Position numbers and translations under genes: made by a program. A stretch of 6,264 nucleotides of DNA from Geobacter sp. UBA1603 (GTDB lineage: Bacteria > Desulfobacterota > Desulfuromonadia > Geobacterales > Pseudopelobacteraceae). Where the stretch lies: the NCBI GenBank assembly GCA_002322035.1, contig DCNF01000042.1, forward strand, positions 36,945 through 43,208. The letters are read 5' to 3'. Positions 1-5,470 of this stretch are shown piece after piece. The notes under the pieces were generated by a model. That model made no database searches, was not told the DNA's origin, and saw only the letters and a program-made list of their open reading frames with translations. The stretch's first letter is position 1. Every line of letters starts with the position of its first letter.

Positions 1-277
1 CAATGATGTCGGAATCCAGCCCTGCCGCAACCTCTGCCAGGCGATCAGTGCCTGTTTCATGGCTTGTCGAGGTCATGATCGCTTCACCACCGATCAGGCT
101 GACAGCATCGGCAATTCTCGGATCATCGGTGGCAACAATTACCCGGGAGACCAGGGATGCCATGCTGGTCCGCTCATACACATGCTGGATCATCGGCCTT
201 CCGGCGATTTCAGCCAGGGCCTTGCCGGGAAAACGTGTAGATGCATAGCGGGCGGGAATAATAGCGGTGATCTTCAT
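1..277 (-). CDS. kdsB: 3-deoxy-manno-octulosonate cytidylyltransferase (CMP-Kdo synthetase), N-terminal part
   Basis: This gene encodes the cytoplasmic enzyme that activates Kdo with CTP to give CMP-Kdo, the donor for the inner core of lipopolysaccharide. Only the first 92 residues are visible; the rest lies beyond base 1. The translation on the minus strand begins [19 protein letters not shown], which is the nucleotide-binding N-terminus of the family (IPARxxSxRxPGK, residues 6-19). It is followed by [11 protein letters not shown] (26-36), VIVATDD (46-52), GGEAIMTS (63-70) and [12 protein letters not shown] (73-84), all hallmark KdsB segments. The ATG at 277-275 is chosen because the conserved motif starts six residues later. 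The upstream ribosome binding site is weak: AGGG at 291-288, ten bases from the start. Known family members are about 250 residues, so about a third is seen. The gene is transcribed away from the histidine kinase. It implies an outer membrane with LPS. The assignment is firm. Confidence 0.95.
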   Translation of the reverse strand, partial: MKITAIIPARYASTRFPGKALAEIAGRPMIQHVYERTSMASLVSRVIVATDDPRIADAVSLIGGEAIMTSTSHETGTDRLAEVAAGLDSDII

Positions 278-319
278 GATCGTGTGACCCTGTTGGAAGA
301 GATGGAATGTCTAAAATGT

Positions 320-334
320 GTCCTGCGGCAGGAC
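320..334. promoter_or_regulatory. 15-bp perfect palindrome upstream of kdsB, possible operator
   Basis: GTCCTGC and GCAGGAC form two seven-base arms around a single G. The site lies 43 to 57 bases upstream of the kdsB start codon in the divergent intergenic region. Read on the minus strand, it sits directly after a TTGCAC sequence (340-335) that could be a -35 element, but no good -10 follows at normal spacing. It could be a repressor or activator site, or simply a short hairpin in the kdsB leader. The palindrome is directly visible; any function is inferred. Confidence 0.3.
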
Positions 335-438
335 GTGCAAAAATACCTCAAAGCGGCAGGAGTGTCAAGGAAGGATGGCGGAAAGATGGCTGTCAGGGCC
401 GTACTTCGCCGACCGTCAGGCAGCGTCGCCGGTGCAGT

Positions 439-450
439 CGCAAAATTGCG
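439..450. repeat. Short inverted repeat CGCAA-AA-TTGCG upstream of the kinase promoter
   Basis: Two five-base arms flank a two-base centre. The symmetry extends imperfectly outwards: GGTGC at 431-435 can pair with GCACC at 450-454 if AGTC (436-439) is bulged. The repeat lies immediately upstream of, and partly over, the place where a -35 box would fall for the -10 at 474-479. That location would suit a regulator binding site, but the arms are short and chance is a real alternative. Confidence 0.2.
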
Positions 451-470
451 CACCGCTGTGACACCAACCG

Positions 471-479
471 TGCTACAAT
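471..479 (+). promoter_or_regulatory. Extended -10 promoter for the histidine kinase gene
   Basis: TGCTACAAT contains a TACAAT -10 hexamer (five of six matches to TATAAT) preceded by the TGn extension. No good -35 is present at 17 bases. TTGCGC at 446-451 is 22 bases away, too far for normal spacing, so the extended -10 would have to compensate. A run of A residues (480-487) follows. The predicted transcript would start near 486, leaving a leader of about 35 bases before the TTG start at 522. Confidence 0.4.
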
Positions 480-521
480 AAAAAAAATCCAGAAAAACCT
501 GGTATACGGGATCGACAGCCT

Positions 522-2579
522 TTGAAACCTTCCCTTGAAAAACGGATTATCCTTTTTTCCTTCATAATTCTTTTTTTGTCGATGTTTGCCAACACGGCCA
601 TGGATGTGGCCGTTTTTCGTAAGCACTACATCAAGGGAATTACCCTCAGGGCCGAGGGGCTGGGGATGTCACTTGCTTCCTCACTGGAGAAAATCCTGGC
701 GCTGGGTATCAGCATGGCGGACGTCAGCGGGCTCTCCGGCAAGTGCAGCGAAGTCATCCATTCCGACCCTGAAATGTCCTACTGCCGGATCATCGCCCCC
801 AATGGGACGATCCTCTTTTCCAGTGACCCTGACCCAGGCGGCGCAGCTTCGAATGGCAGTTTCAGATACGGCGCCACTCCACCCGGGCATCCCCGCCTCG
901 TCGAGACGCCGTCCGGTCTATATTATGATACGGCGCTTCCGGTCAAATCCTATGACGGTTCCCAGGCGGCTACGGTGCATATCGGGTTTTCCCGTCAGGC
1001 CGTTGATTCCAAAGTTCATGAGGTTGTGATCCGGTCAATTGCCGTGTTTCTCCTGTTCCTGACAGTTTCGTTCGCTCTCGTGGTTATTTTCATCCGGCGT
1101 GATATCGTGGCTCCGGTTTCAGCTCTCTTGAAAGGAATTATCCGTATCGGCGCGGGGGATTTCAAGCGGCCGGTCACTGAACTGCGGGTTCGTGAATTCG
1201 ACGAGTTGGGGGCCCGGATCAACGATATGGCAACCGCACTTGATTCCCGGGACACCCAGCTGCGGGCCAGTTTTGATGAGTTGTCCCAGACCAACGCACG
1301 GATTCACGAATCCTATCTGCAGCTGGAGGCCTTGAGTCTTGAGCTCGAAAAATCAGAACAGCTCTATAAGCGGCTTCTGGAAGATGCCAGTGACGCGATT
1401 GTCATTCTTGACCAGGGGCTGACCATTGTTGTTGCCAATAAGAAAATCGCCGAGCTGACCGGGTGTGCGGCCGCCGAACTGGCCGGGAGGCATATTTCTT
1501 CGGTGCTGCTTCAACTCGGTGCCGACGCCATGCCGCATGTACTTCGGGAGCTTGGCGAGGTCTGCATACGGGGGACGATTACCTGTGAGACAATGCTTCT
1601 GATTGACGGCAGTTCCCCGATAGTCGCCATGGTAAACGGCAGCTGTGTCACAATCGGAGACGACAGCCTGCTGCAAGTGATCATCCGGGATGTTACCCGT
1701 GAACGTGAACTTGTAGCCAATCTGGAAAGCAGCGCCGCAGGGCTGGCGCGCTTGAACCGGATGAAGGATTCGTTTCTCGGCATGGCCTCCCATGAACTTA
1801 AAACGCCCCTGACGGTTATCATGGGGTATTCTGAACTCCTGCAGAGCGACCCGACACTGCTGTTGCCGGATGCTTCGCTTGAAATGATCCGCAATATTTC
1901 GACGGCTGCTGCGCGGCTTGATTGTATTGTCAAGGATATGATTGATGTTTCGCTGATCGATCAGCGTCAGTTGGAGCTGCGTCTGGCCGATGTTTCAATC
2001 AATGAGATCATCAAAGAGACGCTGCGGGAGTTCAGTTTTTTCTTCACACTTCGCAAACAAACCGTTCGTGAGGAATTGGGAGATGGGCTGCCGTTGCTGC
2101 GCGGAGACCATAACCGCTTAATGCAGCTGTTTTCAAATCTTGTGGGGAATGCCGTCAAATTCACTCCTGATGGAGGTGAAATTTTAATCAGAACTGACCT
2201 CCGTCTGGTCATGGAGCAGGAATTTCCTTTAGGCTCAGAGCTGACGCCGGACGGGGAGGGGCGAAGCTCAGGATTGCCCTGTATAGAGGTTGAAATTCGC
2301 GACAGCGGGATCGGAATAGACAGGGACGATCAGGTGCGCATCTTCGATAAATTTTTTGAGGCCGGGGACATCCAGGAGCACAGCAGCGGCAAGGTCGAGT
2401 TCAAGGCCCGTGGAACCGGACTGGGGCTTTCGATCGCCAAAGGGATTGTGGAAATGCATGGCGGCGTGATCAGGGTCGAGTCTGCGGGGTATGATCCCCG
2501 CACCTGCCCCGGCAGCAGTTTTTATGTGCTGCTCCCGCTTGACGGCGGCAGAATCGGTGATAGGATTGTAGGAAGCTGA
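522..2579 (+). CDS. Membrane-bound sensor histidine kinase (Cache-like sensor, HAMP, PAS, HisKA, HATPase_c)
   Basis: This is a 685-residue inner-membrane sensor kinase expected to autophosphorylate on His and pass the phosphate to a response regulator. A first membrane segment (about 9-29) and a second (about 170-191) enclose a periplasmic region with Cache-like features: YCRIIAPNGTILFSSDP at 87-103, and ALPVKSYDG at 138-146. A HAMP linker (about 192-245), a predicted coiled-coil (about 245-285) and a PAS domain (about 283-395, LLEDASDAIVILD) follow. The H-box MASHELKTP puts the phosphorylated residue at His424. The ATPase domain has the N-box (Asn539, Asn543), the G1 motif DSGIGID (594-600), an F-box near 608-612 and the G2 motif GTGLGLS (631-637), so it should be active. 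No receiver domain is fused and no regulator gene is adjacent, making it an orphan here. The start is the TTG at 522, because the first ATG would cut into the first membrane helix; only a weak GGGA (508-511) precedes it. The signal sensed is unknown. Confidence 0.9.
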   Translation: MKPSLEKRIILFSFIILFLSMFANTAMDVAVFRKHYIKGITLRAEGLGMSLASSLEKILALGISMADVSGLSGKCSEVIHSDPEMSYCRIIAPNGTILFSSDPDPGGAASNGSFRYGATPPGHPRLVETPSGLYYDTALPVKSYDGSQAATVHIGFSRQAVDSKVHEVVIRSIAVFLLFLTVSFALVVIFIRRDIVAPVSALLKGIIRIGAGDFKRPVTELRVREFDELGARINDMATALDSRDTQLRASFDELSQTNARIHESYLQLEALSLELEKSEQLYKRLLEDASDAIVILDQGLTIVVANKKIAELTGCAAAELAGRHISSVLLQLGADAMPHVLRELGEVCIRGTITCETMLLIDGSSPIVAMVNGSCVTIGDDSLLQVIIRDVTRERELVANLESSAAGLARLNRMKDSFLGMASHELKTPLTVIMGYSELLQSDPTLLLPDASLEMIRNISTAAARLDCIVKDMIDVSLIDQRQLELRLADVSINEIIKETLREFSFFFTLRKQTVREELGDGLPLLRGDHNRLMQLFSNLVGNAVKFTPDGGEILIRTDLRLVMEQEFPLGSELTPDGEGRSSGLPCIEVEIRDSGIGIDRDDQVRIFDKFFEAGDIQEHSSGKVEFKARGTGLGLSIAKGIVEMHGGVIRVESAGYDPRTCPGSSFYVLLPLDGGRIGDRIVGS

Positions 2580-2588
2580 ACGGTTCCA

Positions 2589-2620
2589 GACGGTTTTTCA
2601 GCCGTCGTTCTTTCTTTTTT
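2589..2620 (+). terminator. Weak hairpin plus T-rich tract after the histidine kinase gene
   Basis: GACGG (2589-2593) and CCGTC (2602-2606) can form a five-base stem with an eight-base loop, followed by a T-rich stretch ending in TTTTTT (2608-2620). The shape fits an intrinsic terminator, but the stem is short and the T-tract is interrupted by C residues. If it works only partly, the small gene at 2638 could be transcribed by read-through from the kinase gene. Confidence 0.35.
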
Positions 2621-2637
2621 AACGAGGAGGTCACGCT

Positions 2638-3024
2638 ATGGCACGTACGGTTTCAAAGAAGGCGGTCACGAAGCTGCCGGCACAGAAAAAGAGTGCGGCG
2701 CCGAAGAAGGTCGCCAGTTCCCGCAAGAATGACGAGAAAACCGGAGAACAGCTGGTGATAGAAAATTTTGCTACCTTGACCTGTCTTGTCGAGGCGTTAA
2801 GCGAAACCCTTGACGTTCTGGTGCAGAAAGCTGAAAACATGGCCTGCCATATTATCGCCACCGAAGAGGTTCTGGCTGAGCTGGTCGCTTCGGAAGGGCT
2901 CGATCTTGCACGGGTCAATGCCCGCATCAGGGCCAAGGTTGCTGCCGGCACCGATGGTAACGGCGATCCGTCCCGGGCAATCGACATCGCCGCTTCAATC
3001 GCGTCACCCCTGCCGAGGCGATAA
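2638..3024 (+). CDS. Hypothetical protein with lysine-rich N-terminus (128 residues)
   Basis: I do not recognise this protein. It is a real gene by its near-perfect ribosome binding site AGGAGG at 2625-2630, seven bases before ATG, and by its position in an otherwise empty gap between the kinase gene and a hairpin. Residues 1-35 are rich in Lys, Ala and Ser (for example KKSAAPKKVA at 17-26), as in histone-H1-like or DNA-binding tails. Residues 38-102 look helical and amphipathic, with two Cys (49 and 70) and a His at 71. The C-terminus (103-128) is Gly/Asp- and Ala/Ser-rich. There is no signal peptide or membrane segment, so it is probably cytoplasmic. A nucleic-acid-binding role is one guess from the basic tail; a flexible linker is equally possible. 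It is 58 bases downstream of the kinase gene, separated by a weak terminator-like hairpin, so co-transcription is uncertain. Confidence 0.75.
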   Translation: MARTVSKKAVTKLPAQKKSAAPKKVASSRKNDEKTGEQLVIENFATLTCLVEALSETLDVLVQKAENMACHIIATEEVLAELVASEGLDLARVNARIRAKVAAGTDGNGDPSRAIDIAASIASPLPRR

Positions 3025-3044
3025 TCAGCTCTTCATAACGGAAC

Positions 3045-3079
3045 GTGGCCGCACACCGTGTTTCAGGTGGTGCGGCCAC
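3045..3079. terminator. Strong inverted repeat between convergent genes, likely shared terminator hairpin
   Basis: GTGGCCGCAC (3045-3054) pairs perfectly with GTGCGGCCAC (3070-3079). Three more pairs (ACC with GGT) lie inside, past one bulged G at 3069, leaving an eight-base loop at 3058-3065. The hairpin lies 20 bases after the plus-strand small gene and 31 bases after the end of the minus-strand yicC, as a bidirectional terminator would. Neither side has a proper T-tract, so it may instead protect 3' ends or act with Rho. Confidence 0.6.
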
Positions 3080-3110
3080 ATAAAAGAGGCAGTTCCGGGA
3101 ATAATATCAG

Positions 3111-3995
3111 TTATTCGATATTCTGGATCTGTTCACGCATTTTTTCCATTTCAGCTTTTATGTCCACCACCAGTTCGGTAATTTCGCTGTCACTTGATTT
3201 GGAACCGATCGTGTTGATCTCCCGATTCATTTCCTGCATCAGAAAATCAAGCTTGCGTCCCACCGGCTCGGCCAGGCGCAGCGCCTCGTCAAACTGATTG
3301 AAGTGGCTCTGCAGCCTGACCAGCTCTTCAGTGATGTCGCTGCGGTCAGCCAGCAGTGCCACTTCCTGGGCAAGCCGGCTCTCATCAATGGCTGCTGACT
3401 CCATGAGCTGCTCGAGGCGAGTTTTCAGCTTCTGCCGATACTCGAGCACAACAGCGGGTGCACGCCCACCAATCCGCCCGACTAATGTCGCCACCCGAGA
3501 GCGCCGTTCGGAAAGATCCGAATGAAGGGTCTGGCCTTCCCGGGCACGCATGGAGTCAATAGCGCTCACCGCCTGTGTCAGCGCTTTTTCAAGCAGCGGC
3601 CAGAGATCATCCGGATCATGTTCTTCTAACGGACCGGCTTCCTTCAGAACCCCTTTCTGTGACAGAATCAGAGCAAGCGAAGGTTCTTCAGATAGTCCCA
3701 GTTCTGCTCCGAGCGCGCTGAATGCCGTATGATATTCCCGTGCGGCGGCATAATCGATCGAGGGCGTCTTGTCTCCGGTCTGCGGCTCTTCCCACTGGAT
3801 TGAAATGTCAATTTTGCCGCGCTTGAGCCGTGCCGCAGACAATGAGCGCACCTGGCTTTCCAGAGCAAAAAACGAGCGGGGCATCCGCACTGAAATCTCG
3901 CCATAGCGATGGTTCACCGAGCGAATTTCCACCGTAAAAGCCCCCTGCTCGGATGCCGCCTCGCCTTTGCCGTAACCGGTCATGCTTTTGATCAT
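3111..3995 (-). CDS. yicC: YicC/YloC-family endoribonuclease
   Basis: This 294-residue protein, normal length for the family, is expected to be a cytoplasmic endoribonuclease. The E. coli homologue is known to cleave RNA and has been linked to small-RNA turnover; the substrate here is unknown. Family signatures are the N-terminal IKSMTGYGKGE (2-12) and EIRSVNHRYGEISVRMP (23-39). The C-terminal DUF1732 segments are RLAQEVALLADRSDITEEL (207-225), HFNQF (231-235), GRKLDFLMQEMNREINTIGS (246-265) and the end KMREQIQNIE (285-294). The ATG at 3995 is supported by the conserved start of the domain and by AAGG at 4005-4002, six bases upstream. That AAGG overlaps the stop codon of the PilZ gene, so translation may be coupled. 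It is the last gene of a three-gene minus-strand operon. In many bacteria yicC precedes gmk, but here it is followed by a hairpin and a convergent gene. Confidence 0.95.
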   Translation of the reverse strand: MIKSMTGYGKGEAASEQGAFTVEIRSVNHRYGEISVRMPRSFFALESQVRSLSAARLKRGKIDISIQWEEPQTGDKTPSIDYAAAREYHTAFSALGAELGLSEEPSLALILSQKGVLKEAGPLEEHDPDDLWPLLEKALTQAVSAIDSMRAREGQTLHSDLSERRSRVATLVGRIGGRAPAVVLEYRQKLKTRLEQLMESAAIDESRLAQEVALLADRSDITEELVRLQSHFNQFDEALRLAEPVGRKLDFLMQEMNREINTIGSKSSDSEITELVVDIKAEMEKMREQIQNIE

Positions 3996-4003
3996 TGCGG
4001 GCC

Positions 4004-5056
4004 TTATTTCTGTTTTTCGAGATATCGGCGGATTCCGCCTTCAAAAATTTCTTCAATTTCGTTTTTGGGTTTATTGGCAGTGTAATTGCGGAAGTAGACG
4101 TAGATGGAGTAGATGATCGCCAGAAAAACGATGCTCACCACCGCCTGACGCATAAAGCGCAGCCAGTCGAATCCGCGACCGGCAGCTTTTGCCGCCTCCC
4201 CCTCTTCGTCTCTGAAGACGTACTTCTCACGAAGTTGCCGGATGCGCTTCAGCTGGACATTGGAGATGTGATTGACAATGGCATCGCGGTCGCGTTCATC
4301 GATGAAGACAAACTGCATGCCGGTATTGTAGTGCAGATGATTGTCGTCGCCGGTCTGGCTCGAGTTGGCAAAGATGATCTGGGCTACGGCGTCAATAATC
4401 CGCCGGGGGGAGGGGACCAGAATCTCAAGCAGCACGTACTCTCCGCTTTCGAAACCCTGATGGGTCACCATTCTGATCCCGCCGCCGCTGATATTGGCGG
4501 CAAGCGGTATGATCGTGTCCCATGCTTCGTCGGAGTCATCGTCTTCCGCATCATGGAAGCGCTCGCGCGGCAGTTCGCCTTTCCCGGCGACAAACGTACT
4601 GTCCCAGCGCTTCTGCTTTCGGGCAAGATTGTCGGCCATGCGCTGCTCGCGGCGGGCTTCCCACTCCTCCTGCAGAATTTCGGGATGCTGTTCCTGGGAA
4701 ATGTAATATTTTATCGGTAAAAAAGCGTCGATGCGGTAGTATTCCCGCAGCTCATCGGAAACGATCTCTCCGATCAGGCGCAGCATGATTTCGCGCTCGG
4801 CCGACTCAAAGACGATGATCGCCCGGCAACTGTAGCCGTTCCCTTCAGTCCCGCCCCGCAGTTCGAGAATCTGGCCGACATGCAGGGACACATTGACCGG
4901 CAGCTGATCTCGGGAAAGCTGCAGTGAAACAAAATCCTCATCCAGCTCGTGGATAACAGCCCAGTCGCGGAATACGTCGGCATTGGCCAGCGGAATCCCG
5001 ACGCCGACTTTCATGCCGACTGAAAAATAGCGGGAATACTGATCGAGATCGCTCAT
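4004..5056 (-). CDS. PilZ-domain protein with C-terminal membrane anchor, candidate c-di-GMP receptor
   Basis: This 350-residue protein probably binds cyclic di-GMP and relays it at the inner membrane. Residues about 12-100 resemble the YcgR-like N-terminal beta domain that precedes PilZ. The PilZ part starts with the arginine motif RxxxR (REYYR, Arg104 and Arg108) and contains NxSxxG in NISGGG (Asn188, Ser190, Gly193), the two ligand-contacting motifs of the family. It ends with TGMQFVFIDERDRDAIVNHI (245-264). The two motifs are 80 residues apart, against roughly 20-40 in typical PilZ domains, because of a highly charged insert (about 120-182) with Arg/Lys/Glu-rich then Asp/Glu-rich runs. 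One hydrophobic helix lies at about 303-323 (AVVSIVFLAIIYSIYVYF), followed by a charged tail, so the domain should face the cytoplasm. The ATG at 5056 has a modest GGGA (5065-5062) upstream. It lies 15 bases after the DUF1858 gene and 8 bases before yicC. The output partner is unknown. Confidence 0.85.
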   Translation of the reverse strand: MSDLDQYSRYFSVGMKVGVGIPLANADVFRDWAVIHELDEDFVSLQLSRDQLPVNVSLHVGQILELRGGTEGNGYSCRAIIVFESAEREIMLRLIGEIVSDELREYYRIDAFLPIKYYISQEQHPEILQEEWEARREQRMADNLARKQKRWDSTFVAGKGELPRERFHDAEDDDSDEAWDTIIPLAANISGGGIRMVTHQGFESGEYVLLEILVPSPRRIIDAVAQIIFANSSQTGDDNHLHYNTGMQFVFIDERDRDAIVNHISNVQLKRIRQLREKYVFRDEEGEAAKAAGRGFDWLRFMRQAVVSIVFLAIIYSIYVYFRNYTANKPKNEIEEIFEGGIRRYLEKQK

Positions 5057-5071
5057 TGGCGTCCCGTGATT

Positions 5072-5263
5072 TTATGCCAGTGATGAATTAAGCGCATTGA
5101 GAAGTTCATCCATGCTGATTTTGTGGACCCCGGCACCATGCTCCAGGGTTTCAATGTCGGCTATCTGGCACTCGTAGCATTCAAGGCGATAGCGCTGGAA
5201 GACCGGGAGCGTTTTCGGGTAGTTGCGGATAATGTCGGCGATAATCATGTCCTTGGTTATCAT
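5072..5263 (-). CDS. DUF1858-family small CxxC protein
   Basis: This gene encodes a 63-residue protein matching the DUF1858 pattern: an ITKDMIIADIIRNYP start (2-16), a central CxxC (Cys29-Tyr-Glu-Cys32), and a C-terminal helix HKISMDELLNALN (47-59). DUF1858 occurs alone or fused to redox and iron-sulfur proteins. Its biochemical role is not settled; the cysteine pair suggests redox chemistry or metal binding, as inference. The reading frame is open further upstream to an ATG at 5359, but that would add 32 residues with no family similarity. I prefer the ATG at 5263 because the domain begins exactly there and GAGGG (5273-5269) lies five bases upstream. It is the first gene of the operon with the PilZ protein and yicC. 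In the family the residues before CxxC are usually Gly-rich; here they are RYRLE. Confidence 0.85.
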   Translation of the reverse strand: MITKDMIIADIIRNYPKTLPVFQRYRLECYECQIADIETLEHGAGVHKISMDELLNALNSSLA

Positions 5264-5268
5264 ATCTG

Positions 5269-5273
5269 CCCTC
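5269..5273 (-). promoter_or_regulatory. Ribosome binding site that decides the DUF1858 start
   Basis: On the minus strand GAGGG lies five bases before the ATG at 5263. The longer in-frame alternative starting at 5359 has no comparable site, and its codons would cover the proposed promoter's transcript start region. This supports the short 63-residue product. Confidence 0.7.
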
Positions 5274-5350
5274 GCTCGCATGGGGGAGAACGCCGAAGCG
5301 CGCTTCAATGTACCACTGGTTATGGAACGCATACCTGCCGAAGAGTTGAC

Positions 5351-5379
5351 ACTATACATTCACTATTGACAAAGTGCAA
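5351..5379 (-). promoter_or_regulatory. Candidate promoter of the DUF1858-PilZ-yicC operon
   Basis: On the minus strand TTGCAC (5379-5374) is followed, after exactly 17 bases, by TATAGT (5356-5351). The -10 matches five of six consensus bases and the -35 matches three. Transcription would begin near 5344, giving a leader of about 80 bases before the ATG at 5263. The -35 hexamer lies inside the spacer of the plus-strand promoter at 5366-5394, so the two promoters overlap physically. The call is based on spacing and sequence only. Confidence 0.45.
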
Positions 5380-5394
5380 TCAGTACTGTTGAAT
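5366..5394 (+). promoter_or_regulatory. Candidate sigma70-type promoter of the aminotransferase gene
   Basis: A consensus -35 TTGACA (5366-5371) is separated by 17 bases from TTGAAT (5389-5394), a -10 with four of six matches. Transcription would start near 5401, about 70 bases before the ATG at 5471. A second exact TTGACA lies 20 bases upstream (5346-5351), and CACTAT occurs twice, at 5350-5355 and 5361-5366, 11 bases apart. These repeats could be a second -35 or a regulator site. Confidence 0.5.
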
Positions 5395-5470
5395 CACACG
5401 TTCGGCGACAGTAAACCGTCACGATCGAACTCACATCCATGAGTGTAATCATGCCCAGGAGGAACGTCAC

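Noticed and set aside
59..481. A 140-codon plus-strand open frame across the left end
   Set aside because: Its first half is antisense to kdsB and its second half covers the intergenic region up to the -10 element. It has no ribosome binding site or family resemblance.
480..502. A minus-strand terminator formed by CCAG/CTGG followed by a run of T
   Set aside because: The stem is only four bases, and no minus-strand gene reads toward it, since kdsB starts at 277 and runs away.
1353..1933. Two long minus-strand open frames inside the kinase gene
   Set aside because: They mirror the PAS and HisKA coding sequence in other frames, with low-complexity translations and no ribosome binding sites.
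3995..4720. A 241-codon open frame on the plus strand
   Set aside because: It lies entirely antisense to the PilZ gene, which has clear PilZ motifs, has no ribosome binding site and gives a protein with no recognisable pattern.
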